Below, one piece after another: positions 1-7,679 of a stretch of DNA of 64,000 bases. Within the stretch, counting starts at the first letter, position 1. Every line of letters starts with the position of its first letter. The notes under the pieces are model-generated. The model saw only the letters and a list, made by a program, of their open reading frames with translations. It was not told the DNA's origin and searched no databases. Made by a program: the position numbers and the translations under genes. The stretch comes from Mangrovimicrobium sediminis (GTDB lineage Bacteria; Pseudomonadota; Gammaproteobacteria; Pseudomonadales; Halieaceae): NCBI RefSeq assembly GCF_004745945.1, contig NZ_SRLE01000008.1, forward strand, positions 124,001 to 188,000. The letters run 5' to 3'.

Positions 1-9
1 GCGCGCCGA

Positions 10-339
10 TCAGGACTGGTCGCGCAGGCGCTGGATGTGTTTCTCCACCAGGGCGAGGTAGCGCGGGGTGTAGCCCGCATCCTCGAACACGGGGTCGCCT
101 TCCTCGTCGTGGGCGATGATGCGCTCGCCCTGCACGTAGGGGAAAGCGGCGACCATCTCGTCCAGTGCGCAGCTGAGGAGTTCGGCGATCAGTTGCTCGC
201 GGGTGCGCAGCGGGAAGAGTTCGACCAGGGCCTCGAGCTTGGCGGCGCTCTCGATGCTTAGCTGTACCTGGTACTTGTCGTGGGCGAGTTCCCCGGAGGC
301 CTGTTGATCCCAGATGCCTATCAAATCGACAAAACTCAT
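10..339 (-). CDS. Small conserved protein, ribbon-helix-helix-like
   Basis: A 109-residue protein without signal peptide or membrane segment. After about 20 residues comes a short strand (YQVQLSIES) followed by two helices (AAKLEALVELF and TREQLIAELLSCALDEM), an arrangement that resembles ribbon-helix-helix DNA-binding proteins; this is a pattern match only. The C-terminal half is acidic and carries FPYVQGERI and a DEEGDPVFED stretch. I recall similar Pseudomonas proteins labelled type 1 pili tip component, a name that nothing here supports. The start at 339 was preferred over the ATG four codons upstream because a GGAG lies six bases ahead of it. It is divergent from the nitroreductase across a region holding two palindromes. 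Function unknown. Confidence 0.75.
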   Translation of the reverse strand: MSFVDLIGIWDQQASGELAHDKYQVQLSIESAAKLEALVELFPLRTREQLIAELLSCALDEMVAAFPYVQGERIIAHDEEGDPVFEDAGYTPRYLALVEKHIQRLRDQS

Positions 340-351
340 CGGCCTCTCCAT

Positions 352-647
352 ACCTCGGGAACGTGATGTGGCCCGATCGCGCCACTATTCGCGATGCTAA
401 CCCAATTCGCGTGTAGCCGCACCTGCCGTGGTGCTGTTCTGGGAATGTGAGTACTCACTGTGAGATCAACGTGCGCCGCAATACTTTCTAATAATTAGAA
501 TATTTACTCCATTATTATCGGATTTTTAAACCAAAAATTCGAATATAAGATAGGTTCATCAATGAGTAGCCCGCCGCCCGGTAACGCTCGCGGTCCACCG
601 TAACGGGCAGGGCGGCAACCCGAACACAACGCAGCGAGGAGAATCCC
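352..647. promoter_or_regulatory. Divergent intergenic region with two palindromes
   Basis: This 296-base gap separates the small minus-strand gene from the nitroreductase. It holds two perfect inverted repeats: GTGAGTACTCAC at 447-458 and TTCTAATAATTAGAA (central A) at 486-500. The second lies in an AT-rich island (about 481-560) that contrasts with the GC-rich surroundings and probably includes promoter elements, though I cannot pick a convincing -35/-10 pair. The rest shows nothing recognisable. Operator function is inference. Confidence 0.4.
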
Positions 648-1220
648 GTGCAAGACAAGACAGCCGAAACCACAACCCCCATCCTCAGCGTACTGGCCGA
701 GCGCTTCAGCCCCTACGCCTTCGATCCCGAGAAAGCGGTACCCGAGGGCGACCTGGAAGCGCTGTTCGAAGCCGCCCGCTGGACCATGTCTTCCTACAAT
801 GCGCAGCCCTGGCGCTACCTGGTCGGTGTGCGCGGCAAGGACGACCGCTGGGAGAAGATTCATGCCTGCCTGGTGGAGGGCAACCAGCCCTGGACGGCCA
901 ACGCCCCGGTGCTGGTGCTGGGCTTCGTGCGCGACAACTTCGATTTCAACGGGCAGCCAAACATCGCCGCCGAGCACGACCTCGGCGCGGCCTCCGCCAT
1001 GCTCACTGTCGAGGCCACCGCCCGCGGCCTCGCGGTGCACCAGATGATCGGCGTCGACCTCGACAAGGTAGTGGCAGCCTTCGACCTGCCGGAAGGCACC
1101 CGGCCGCTGACCGCACTGGCCATCGGCTACCACGGCTCGGCCGATGTCGTCCCCGAGGCCTATGCCGAGCGCGACGCCAAGCCGCGCGAGCGCCTGTCGG
1201 CGGCAGACATCCTGCTGTAG
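648..1220 (+). CDS. Nitroreductase family protein
   Basis: A 190-residue protein of the FMN-dependent nitroreductase fold, which reduces nitro compounds, quinones or similar acceptors with NAD(P)H, normally as a cytoplasmic homodimer. The family hallmarks seen are the N-terminal ERFSPYAFD segment (phosphate contact of FMN), EAARWTMSSYNAQPWRY near residues 42-57, and the C-terminal ALAIGYHG segment. Length is typical of the short subfamily. The start is GTG, chosen because GAGGAG lies a few bases upstream. The substrate cannot be read from the sequence. The promoter region upstream carries palindromes that could bind a regulator. A GMC oxidoreductase follows after 99 bases on the same strand; whether they are co-transcribed is unclear. 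Confidence 0.85.
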   Translation: MQDKTAETTTPILSVLAERFSPYAFDPEKAVPEGDLEALFEAARWTMSSYNAQPWRYLVGVRGKDDRWEKIHACLVEGNQPWTANAPVLVLGFVRDNFDFNGQPNIAAEHDLGAASAMLTVEATARGLAVHQMIGVDLDKVVAAFDLPEGTRPLTALAIGYHGSADVVPEAYAERDAKPRERLSAADILL

Positions 1221-1319
1221 GACCGCGCTCGCCCCGCGCTTGAGGCACCGCGGGACTGCGTGTAATGTGAGCGGCCGGAGCGGGCGCTCACGCCCGCCAG
1301 CTGGACGGGAAACAGGTTT

Positions 1320-2945
1320 ATGGCAGCGCAGTCCCTCGCGGGATTCGACACGATCATCATCGGCGCCGGCAGTGCCGGTTGCGTGCTCGCCAACCGCCTG
1401 TCCGCCGACCCTGCCCGCCGCGTTCTGCTGCTCGAGGCCGGCGGCGACGACCGCTGGCACTGGTTCCACATCCCGGTCGGCTACCTGTTTGCCATGGGCG
1501 ACCCGCGCGCCGACTGGTGCTATGAACTGGAACCCCAGGACGGGCTCAACGGCCGCGTCCTGCCCTACCCCCGCGGCAAGGTGCTCGGCGGCTGCAGCGC
1601 GATCAACGGCATGATCTACATGCGCGGCCAGGCCGGCGACTACGACAGCTGGAACCTGCCGGGCTGGTCCTGGGATGAGGTCCTGCCGCGCTTCATCCGC
1701 TCCGAGAGTTTCTACGGCGGCGCCTCGGAATTTCACGGCGATGCCGGCGAGTTGCGCGTCGAACAGCAGCGCCTGCACTGGCCGGTGCTGGACGCCTGGA
1801 AAGAGGCCTGCAACCAGTACGGCATTCCCCCCACCGACGACTTCAACACCGGCGACAACGCCGGTGTCGGCCTGTTCCACGTCAACCAGCGCGGCGGCGT
1901 GCGCTGCTCGGCAAAGCGCGCGTTTCTCGCGCCGGTGATGCAGCGCCCCAACCTGCAGGTGGTAACCGGCGTGCTGGTCGACCGGCTGGTCTGGGACGGG
2001 CAGAAGGTCAGTGGCGTGGAGGCGATCATCGACGGCCGTCCCCAGCGCATCGAGACCGCCGGGCAGGTGGTGCTCTCGGCCGGCGCCGTCGCCTCCCCAT
2101 GCATCCTGCAGCGCAGCGGCATCGGCGGTGAGGCGCAGCTGGATGCCGCCGGCATCGACTGCCGGCTGAAGCTGGACGGCGTGGGCGGCAACCTGCAGGA
2201 CCACCTGCAGATTCGTGTGCAGTTCCGGGTACAGGGCACCACCACCCTCAACTGCCTGAACGGCACTTGGCACGGGCGTGCGCGCATGGGCATGGAATAC
2301 ATGCTGCGCCGCTCCGGCCCGATGTCCATGGCGCCCAGCCAGCTTGGGGCATTTTTCAATTCCGGGACGGATGTCGACCGGCCGGACCTCGAATACCACG
2401 TGCAGCCGATGAGCGCGGAAAAACTCGGCCTGGACCTGCACCCGTTCCCCGGTATTACCGCCAGCGTCTGCAACCTGCGCCCGAGCAGCAGCGGCCGGGT
2501 TGATGTGCGTAGTAGTGACCCGGCGGCGCCTCCGCGCATCGACCCGCGCTACCTGAGCACCGAGGATGACCTGCGCATCGCCGCGCGCTCCATCGAGATC
2601 ACCCGCGAGATCGCTTGCCAGCCGGCCGCGGCGCGTTTCTCCCCGGTGGAGATCAAGCCCGGGCCGGAACTCACCTCCGCGCAGGAACTGGCGCGCGCCG
2701 CCGGGGATATCGCCACCACCATTTTCCACCCCACCTGCACCTGCAAGATGGGCGCGGACGACGACCCGCTGGCAGTGACGGACGCCCGCCTGCGGGTGCG
2801 CGGCCTGGACAACCTGTACATTGCCGACGCCTCGGTGATGCCGTCCATCACCAGTGGCAACACCCACGCCCCGGTGGTGATGATCGCCGAGACCCTCAGC
2901 GAATACCTCGGTGCCGGGCCCACACCGGGGCGAACTGGCAGCTGA
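1320..2945 (+). CDS. GMC family FAD-dependent oxidoreductase (choline dehydrogenase-like)
   Basis: A 541-residue flavoprotein of the glucose-methanol-choline family, which oxidises primary or secondary alcohols. The N-terminal Rossmann motif IIIGAGSAGCVLANRL is at residues 12-27, GMC signature 1 is GKVLGGCSAINGMIYMRG near residue 87, and signature 2 is GAVASPCILQRSGIG near residue 258. The C-terminal catalytic region shows HPTCTCKMG and the NTHAPVVMIAE segment with the second active-site His. Length is normal for choline or alcohol dehydrogenases. No signal peptide is visible, so it is probably cytoplasmic or peripheral. The substrate is unknown: there is no betaine aldehyde dehydrogenase next to it, so choline is not specifically supported. 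Confidence 0.9.
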   Translation: MAAQSLAGFDTIIIGAGSAGCVLANRLSADPARRVLLLEAGGDDRWHWFHIPVGYLFAMGDPRADWCYELEPQDGLNGRVLPYPRGKVLGGCSAINGMIYMRGQAGDYDSWNLPGWSWDEVLPRFIRSESFYGGASEFHGDAGELRVEQQRLHWPVLDAWKEACNQYGIPPTDDFNTGDNAGVGLFHVNQRGGVRCSAKRAFLAPVMQRPNLQVVTGVLVDRLVWDGQKVSGVEAIIDGRPQRIETAGQVVLSAGAVASPCILQRSGIGGEAQLDAAGIDCRLKLDGVGGNLQDHLQIRVQFRVQGTTTLNCLNGTWHGRARMGMEYMLRRSGPMSMAPSQLGAFFNSGTDVDRPDLEYHVQPMSAEKLGLDLHPFPGITASVCNLRPSSSGRVDVRSSDPAAPPRIDPRYLSTEDDLRIAARSIEITREIACQPAAARFSPVEIKPGPELTSAQELARAAGDIATTIFHPTCTCKMGADDDPLAVTDARLRVRGLDNLYIADASVMPSITSGNTHAPVVMIAETLSEYLGAGPTPGRTGS

Positions 2946-3001
2946 CCGGGGCATGCACCATACTTCAGCGCGAATCCGCTAAACCTGTCTGGAGAATACG
3001 C

Positions 3002-3262
3002 ATGAAGCAATGGTCACTTCGTCTGCTGTTGGTCGGCCTGCTGCCGCTGGCCGGTGCCGCGCTGGCCCAGGACATGGGTAAACTGGTCGAGGCTGTCGAC
3101 CAGGAAAAGGCCCGCGACTCGGTGGATACCGAGCAGATGAAAGAAGCGGTGAGCACGGACGGCGTGGACTACCAGAAAGCCTACGACGCGGTGGACAAGG
3201 AAAAGGCCGCGGACTCCGTGGACATGGACAAGGTAAAAGAGGCCTTCACTGAACCGGAATAA
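3002..3262 (+). CDS. Small secreted protein built from an internal duplication
   Basis: An 86-residue protein that begins with a clear Sec signal peptide (MKQWSLRLLLVGLLPLAG, cleavage likely after ALA at about residue 22). The mature 64 residues consist of two near copies about 33 residues apart: LVEAVDQEKARDSVD with EQMKEAV, then AYDAVDKEKAADSVD with DKVKEAF. The repeats are charged and probably helical. A GGAGAATACGC stretch provides the ribosome site. Its 3' end overlaps the likely CTG start of the metallophosphoesterase, so the pair are probably translated together. I do not recognise the family. The protein should be periplasmic or secreted. Confidence 0.75.
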   Translation: MKQWSLRLLLVGLLPLAGAALAQDMGKLVEAVDQEKARDSVDTEQMKEAVSTDGVDYQKAYDAVDKEKAADSVDMDKVKEAFTEPE

Positions 3263-4163
3263 TACCGCCGCACCGCACCGCGTCGACGCCGGGGGCGAAG
3301 TCTTCACCCTCGGCATCGTCGGTGACCTGCACACGCACTGGGACGAGGTCGATGTCTGGCAGTTCGCCGGACGCCCCTACGACCTGCTGTTCTTCGCCGG
3401 CGACCTCGGCGGCGGTCTCGCCGACAGCACCCTGCGCGTGGCGCGCTCTATCTCGCGCCTGCGCCAGCCCACCCTGGTGATGCCCGGCAACAACGACACC
3501 GTGGATATCGAGGACCTGGCGGCGGAGCTGGCCCTGCAGGACGGGGTCGGGCGTATCCTCGCCATCACCGCCGATCGCGAGGACCAGGCCGGTGATGTGC
3601 GCCTGTGCGGCTACAGCCTGCACCAGCTGCGCGCCCCTGGCGTGTGTGTCGACATGATCGCCGCCCGCCCCCACAGCATGGGCGGTGCCAGTCTTTCCTT
3701 TCCCGACTACATGCGCGACACCTACGCCATCGACAGCCTCGAGGACTCCGCCGCCAGGCTGCGCGCCCTGGTGGATGCGGCCGAGGCCGAGGACCTGGTG
3801 TTCGTGGCACACAACGGGCCCACCGGGCTCGGCGACGAACCCCACGCCATCTGGGGCTGCGACTTCAAACCTGGCGGCGGTGACTGGGGTGACCCGGACC
3901 TGGCGCAGGCGATTGATCACGCCCACAGCATCGGTAAACGGGTACTGGCGGTGGTGGCCGGGCACATGCACCTGGAGACGCGACAGGGGGTGGAGCGGCC
4001 CTGGCGGGTGGAACGCAACGGCGTGCTCTACGTGAACTCGGCGCGTGTGCCGCGCATCTTTGCCGGGGACGACGACACCTACCGCCACCACCTGGTGATG
4101 AGAATCTCCGCCGGGGGCGTGGAGATCGAGGAAGTGCTGCTGGCCGGCAGCGAGCGCGGCTAG
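3249..4163 (+). CDS. Metallophosphoesterase (TIGR04168-like)
   Basis: A calcineurin-like phosphoesterase. The metal-binding motifs appear in order: VGDLHTHWD, FFAGDLGGG, MPGNNDT, FVAHNGPTG and VVAGHMH. All ligand positions of the fold are present. The first motif lies upstream of the first in-frame ATG/GTG codon (3438), so an ATG start would delete essential residues. The frame is open back to a TAA at 3234, and the only plausible start is CTG at 3249, preceded by AAGAGG six bases upstream; that gives 304 residues and overlaps the upstream small gene. The family resembles plant and cyanobacterial TIGR04168 proteins; its substrate is not known to me. Confidence 0.82.
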   Translation: MNRNNTAAPHRVDAGGEVFTLGIVGDLHTHWDEVDVWQFAGRPYDLLFFAGDLGGGLADSTLRVARSISRLRQPTLVMPGNNDTVDIEDLAAELALQDGVGRILAITADREDQAGDVRLCGYSLHQLRAPGVCVDMIAARPHSMGGASLSFPDYMRDTYAIDSLEDSAARLRALVDAAEAEDLVFVAHNGPTGLGDEPHAIWGCDFKPGGGDWGDPDLAQAIDHAHSIGKRVLAVVAGHMHLETRQGVERPWRVERNGVLYVNSARVPRIFAGDDDTYRHHLVMRISAGGVEIEEVLLAGSERG

Positions 4164-4220
4164 CACGCGTCCCTGGCTGAGGGTTCCAGCACCGGGCTTC
4201 CAGTGCTCGGCCCCTGGCTT

Positions 4221-4724
4221 TTAGCCCGTCGATTGCATCGCGCCCAGTAGCTCGCGGGCGCGCTTCGAGGACACCCCGTACCACTCGGCCACGTCGCCGA
4301 CCAGGGCGCGCTCGCTGTCGGTCACCTCATCGTCCGCCAATGCCACCGCCGCCGCGAGCGTAAACGCGGTTTCGCGATCTCCGCGGTTGGCGCACAGGCG
4401 ACCGCCGAGGACCTGCAGCATGACCTCGGCGCCGCGCTCACTTGCTGCGGCGGCGCAAGCGTCCAGCAGTCGATCGAGGTCGGCGTCTTCCAGCAGGTCG
4501 CGGGTGAGCAGGCGGACCGCGCCGCGCACGGCGGCGATTTCCTGCGGCGCGCTGCGCCCGTCGGCGATCATCACCAGGTACATGGTCTCGGCAAACGGTG
4601 CGACCCGCGCCAGGGCGGCGTCGCGGTGGGGGTGGGCATCCTGCGCCCCGGCCCCGGTGGCCGCCTCGGCCAGCAGTGCATCGCGCAGGCGGCGGATCAC
4701 ATCGGTGTTGATAGTCAGGGTCAT
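4221..4724 (-). CDS. TerB-domain protein
   Basis: A 167-residue, all-helical, acidic protein with the TerB/DjlA-like domain. The two metal-binding-type acidic loops are visible: ADGRSAPQEI near residue 60 and ADDEVTDSERALV near residue 137. Proteins with this fold are often called tellurite resistance TerB family, but a lone TerB domain does not indicate tellurite resistance and no other ter genes are present. The start was placed at MTLTIN because upstream residues in the longer frame are low-complexity and unlike protein. It is the last gene of the long minus-strand run and converges with the metallophosphoesterase. The molecular role is unknown. Confidence 0.8.
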   Translation of the reverse strand: MTLTINTDVIRRLRDALLAEAATGAGAQDAHPHRDAALARVAPFAETMYLVMIADGRSAPQEIAAVRGAVRLLTRDLLEDADLDRLLDACAAAASERGAEVMLQVLGGRLCANRGDRETAFTLAAAVALADDEVTDSERALVGDVAEWYGVSSKRARELLGAMQSTG

Positions 4725-4791
4725 GGTACGTCCCGGAGAGTCTGGCGAGAGTGTACTGGCAACGCGGCAAATTCGTCCACGCGCGGCCTGC

Positions 4792-5457
4792 TCATGCGTC
4801 GCCGGCCTGCGCCAGGCAGGTTTCCAGGCGCTGGCGGGAGCGCCGGTGGGCGGCCGACGACCAGACGCTGGCGGCGGTGCGGGCCAGTAGGCCGAGGTCG
4901 CCGCACAGGCTGCGCTGACGCAGGTAGTCGAGTTCAACCTCGACCTTGGCCGGCAGCAGTACGCGCAGGTAGAGCGCCTCTGGATCGGTTCGGCCGGCGA
5001 GCACGGTATCTTCGGCGAGAAAGGCCAGGGCGCCCGCGCCGGTGAGTCCCGGCGCCACGCTGAGCAGTTGCGTCAGCTGGTCGTTTGGAATACTGCCCGC
5101 GTGGGCCGGTGGCAGCGGGCGCGGCCCAACCAGGCTCATCTGTCCGCGAACTACCTGCCACAGCTGTGGCAGTTCATCGAGTCGCCAGCGGCGCAGCCAG
5201 GACCCCGGTCGGGTGAGGCGCGCATCATCCGCCGGGGCGACGCCGCGCTGCGTACCGCTGCCGGCGGCCAGGCTGCGCAGTTTGTAGAGTGTGAAAGGCA
5301 CGCCGCCGCGGCCCAGGCGCTGTTCGCGGTGGAACACGGGGCGCCCGGACAGGGCCAGCACTGCCAGCGACAGCGGCGCGAGCAGCGGTAACGTCAGCAG
5401 CGCCAGCGGCAGCGCGACCAGCAGGTCGAGGCAGCGCCCGGCCAGGTTCCGGCGCAT
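4792..5457 (-). CDS. Small phosphoglycosyl transferase (bacterial sugar transferase)
   Basis: A 221-residue monotopic phosphoglycosyl transferase that would move a sugar-1-phosphate from a nucleotide sugar onto undecaprenyl phosphate, starting a polysaccharide or glycolipid. A hydrophobic re-entrant segment covers residues 10-36. Then come RLGRGGVPFTLYKLRSL, the catalytic pair in RWRLDELPQLW (Asp94-Glu95), MSLVGPRPLPP and PGLTG, all in the family order. It has no long N-terminal membrane domain, so it is PglC/EpsL-sized rather than WcaJ-sized. The ATG follows the prenyltransferase stop by five bases, implying coupling. It is an orphan: no glycosyltransferases, flippase or polymerase lie nearby. 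Confidence 0.87.
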   Translation of the reverse strand: MRRNLAGRCLDLLVALPLALLTLPLLAPLSLAVLALSGRPVFHREQRLGRGGVPFTLYKLRSLAAGSGTQRGVAPADDARLTRPGSWLRRWRLDELPQLWQVVRGQMSLVGPRPLPPAHAGSIPNDQLTQLLSVAPGLTGAGALAFLAEDTVLAGRTDPEALYLRVLLPAKVEVELDYLRQRSLCGDLGLLARTAASVWSSAAHRRSRQRLETCLAQAGDA

Positions 5458-5462
5458 GGGTG

Positions 5463-6386
5463 TTACGCACCCCTGCCGAGCAGTATTCCCGCCGTGGTGC
5501 CCGCCGAGAGCAAGACAAAAGTGAGCAGGGCCAGGGGTTGCACCGGGCGCTGGCGGTGAAAGCTCTCCGGCTCCCGCCAGCACCAGAAACAGGCGCCCGC
5601 CGCCGGCAGCGCGGCGATAAAGCCCAGCGCGCTGGCCGTGGGCAGCAGGCCGTTGCCGAGTTGTGCGGCGAGGGTGGCGAAAGCCGCGAGGTAGATCAGC
5701 GGCAGTACCCGGCTGGCCCGCACCCGGCCCAGCCGCGCCACCAGGTTGCGTTTGTCGGCGCCGCGGTCGGCGAGGTAGTCGGGAAACTCGTTGACCCAGA
5801 GGAAGGCGGCGATCGCCAGGCCCAGGGGCAGCGCCGCGCGGATCACCCCGGTGTCGACACTGCCGGCGAGCATCAGGAAGGTGCACAGGGCGATGCCCGG
5901 GCCGTAGATCAACACCACGTCGAGCTCCCCGAGTCCGCGGTAGGCGAGTTTCAGCGGCGGCCCGTGGTAGGACCAGCCCAGCACCAGGGCAATAACCCCG
6001 GGCCAGAACACCGCCGGTTCACGCCAGAACACGATAACCGCGCCCAGCGCCAGCCCGGCCCCGCCGAAGGCGAAGGCGATGGCCCAGGTCTGGCCGCGGC
6101 TCAACAACTGGTCCACCATTACCCGCTTGCCGCCGGAGAAGGGGGTGCGGTCCTCGGGGGCCACTGCCAGGTCGGTGCCCGAGTCGTAGTCGATGACATC
6201 GCCCCAGGCGTTCTTGGCCACTTCCATACAGAACATGGCAACACCCAGCAGGAGTACCCAGAACCAGGAAAAGTATCCGTCGCTGGCGGCCCAGGCGGCG
6301 CCGATGGCCATCGAGGCCGCGGAGGTGATGCTGATCTTGGGGTCGGCGAGGCGCCAAAGTCCCTCGCGAAATGCCGCGGTGATCAC
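5463..6386 (-). CDS. UbiA-family prenyltransferase, MenA-like
   Basis: A 307-residue integral membrane protein with about eight or nine hydrophobic segments. Both Asp-rich motifs of UbiA prenyltransferases are present: N59 to D68 in NAWGDVIDYDSGTD and N199 to D211 in NEFPDYLADRGADKRN. The pattern is closer to MenA than to UbiA. It should attach a polyprenyl chain to an aromatic or quinone acceptor. No other men genes are here, so menaquinone synthesis is not supported. I chose GTG 6386, which has GGGAG about 11 bases upstream and begins just before the first conserved region. An upstream ATG at 6497 would overlap the oxygenase gene by 53 bases. It is probably co-transcribed with the phosphoglycosyl transferase. 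Confidence 0.82.
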   Translation of the reverse strand: MITAAFREGLWRLADPKISITSAASMAIGAAWAASDGYFSWFWVLLLGVAMFCMEVAKNAWGDVIDYDSGTDLAVAPEDRTPFSGGKRVMVDQLLSRGQTWAIAFAFGGAGLALGAVIVFWREPAVFWPGVIALVLGWSYHGPPLKLAYRGLGELDVVLIYGPGIALCTFLMLAGSVDTGVIRAALPLGLAIAAFLWVNEFPDYLADRGADKRNLVARLGRVRASRVLPLIYLAAFATLAAQLGNGLLPTASALGFIAALPAAGACFWCWREPESFHRQRPVQPLALLTFVLLSAGTTAGILLGRGA

Positions 6387-6444
6387 GAGCGCGGTATCTC
6401 CCGGTTGTGAGGTGGATTGCGGTACGCGCAGCAGTTTCCGCGAT

Positions 6445-7263
6445 TCAGGCGAAGAACACCAGCAGTCGCGACTCGATGCTCTCGCGCGGCGGTGCATCGG
6501 CGGGGGCCAGCGGGTTGTCGAAGGCCGTATGCACGGCGCGGGCAGCGCCCTCGCCGGGGTCGGAATCCCAGGTCTTGATCAGCAGCACCTCGTCCGGGCG
6601 CATTTCGGGGAAGTAGTACCAGCGGTGCGCCGGGTTCCAGGTGACCAGTTCCAGCTCCCCCACCCGCTCGGCGGCGCGGCGCTCGGAGGGCACCAGGTCT
6701 GACTCCGCCAGGCTGCGCCCGTCGCAACAGGCCAGCGGGCTGTGCCAGATCACGCCGGCGACGCTGCGCCAGGCGTTGACGATGGCGAAGCGCCGCTGCA
6801 GGCGCGCCGCGGCCTGCTCGGCGGTGAGCCGGTCGCGCACGCGCTTTGCCGCGGAGGCCGCGGTGTAATCGTTGTGGATCAGGGAGGCGGTTTCGCGGGT
6901 GGTGCGCGCACCGCGCACCGCGGCGCTGTCCGAGCGCAGGGTGTGGTCGAACACCAGGGCGGATTCGGCGCCGGTGGCGGCCAGCACCAGTTCGGTGAGT
7001 TCCACCTCGTAGCGCTCGCGCTGTGGCTCCAGCGCGTAAAAATCGTCCACCGCCGTGTGCTGGGCGCGCAGGCAGAAGCCCTCGCGCGCCAGGCTGGGCA
7101 GAGGGCGGAGGGCACGGGCATCCCTGACGGCCACCTCGCGATCCTCGAAACGGGCGGTGACATTGAGGGCGGCGTCCGCTCCCGCCTGGGAGGCATAGTA
7201 CACGGGGCGCTCGGGCCCCGGGACGAGGTAGCGCAGGCGCGCCTGGGTGTCTTTGCTAGCCAT
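6445..7263 (-). CDS. CmcJ/NvfI-like oxygenase
   Basis: A 272-residue soluble protein resembling the CmcJ/NvfI group, which includes Fe(II)/2-oxoglutarate oxygenase-type enzymes and the CmcJ subunit of cephamycin methoxylation. Seen directly: an HxD-type pair in SLIHNDYT (His130, Asp132) and the strongly conserved block NPAHRWYYFPEMRPDEV with His213, followed by LLIKTWDSD. The HxD and the distal His could form the iron triad; Arg258 may contact the co-substrate. These assignments are inference. The start is ATG 7263; residues upstream in the longer frame are shadow of the DUF202 gene. The adjacent prenyltransferase suggests a shared small-molecule pathway. Confidence 0.75.
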   Translation of the reverse strand: MASKDTQARLRYLVPGPERPVYYASQAGADAALNVTARFEDREVAVRDARALRPLPSLAREGFCLRAQHTAVDDFYALEPQRERYEVELTELVLAATGAESALVFDHTLRSDSAAVRGARTTRETASLIHNDYTAASAAKRVRDRLTAEQAAARLQRRFAIVNAWRSVAGVIWHSPLACCDGRSLAESDLVPSERRAAERVGELELVTWNPAHRWYYFPEMRPDEVLLIKTWDSDPGEGAARAVHTAFDNPLAPADAPPRESIESRLLVFFA

Positions 7264-7319
7264 GGCTGAATGGTAACGCCGCCGGCGGGACGTGACCACG
7301 TCTCGGCGATGTCCCGGGG

Positions 7320-7679
7320 TTACAGCACAAGGAATCCGAGTACCAGAGATACCAGCACCAGGAACACGGAGAGACCGATAATCGCCGGGCCCGAGCGGTA
7401 GGCCTCCTCGCTCTCGCTTTCGATCATGCGTTGGTGGCGGGCGAAGCGCACCGTGGCGAAGATGATCACCGCGACCCCTGAGCTGACCAGCAGGGCCGCC
7501 AGCGGGTTCACCCCGGGTACCAGCGCCTCGGCGCCCTGCTTGCCCAGCGAGGCGGTGACGTAGCGGGAAAACAGCTCGAAGCGTTCGATGATGAAGCCGA
7601 AGGCGATGATGGCGATGGCGGTGCGAATCCAGGCCAGCCAGGTGCGCTCGTTGGCGGCGTGGTCGCGGTAGTTCTTCAC
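7320..7679 (-). CDS. DUF202 (YidH-like) membrane protein
   Basis: A 119-residue membrane protein with the DUF202/YidH domain. The hallmark N-terminal sequence NERTWLAWIRTAIAIIAFG is followed by three hydrophobic helices, including LLVSSGVAVIIFATVRF and the C-terminal LVLVSLVLGFLVL. The start codon is GTG, sharing bases with the TGA stop of tatC in a GTGA overlap, so translation is coupled to TatC. Its function is not established for the family. The inner membrane is the expected location. Confidence 0.85.
   Translation of the reverse strand: MKNYRDHAANERTWLAWIRTAIAIIAFGFIIERFELFSRYVTASLGKQGAEALVPGVNPLAALLVSSGVAVIIFATVRFARHQRMIESESEEAYRSGPAIIGLSVFLVLVSLVLGFLVL

Noticed and set aside
504-2954. 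816-codon minus-strand frame opposite the GMC oxidoreductase
   Set aside because: It is the antisense shadow of a clear GMC gene in GC-rich DNA; its product is low-complexity and has no domains.
4221-4724. Tellurite resistance determinant
   Set aside because: Only a lone TerB fold is present; no terC, terD, terZ or other ter genes lie nearby.
6387-6497. Upstream ATG start for the prenyltransferase
   Set aside because: It would overlap the oxygenase gene by 53 bases and add 37 residues unlike the family; GTG 6386 is a better fit.
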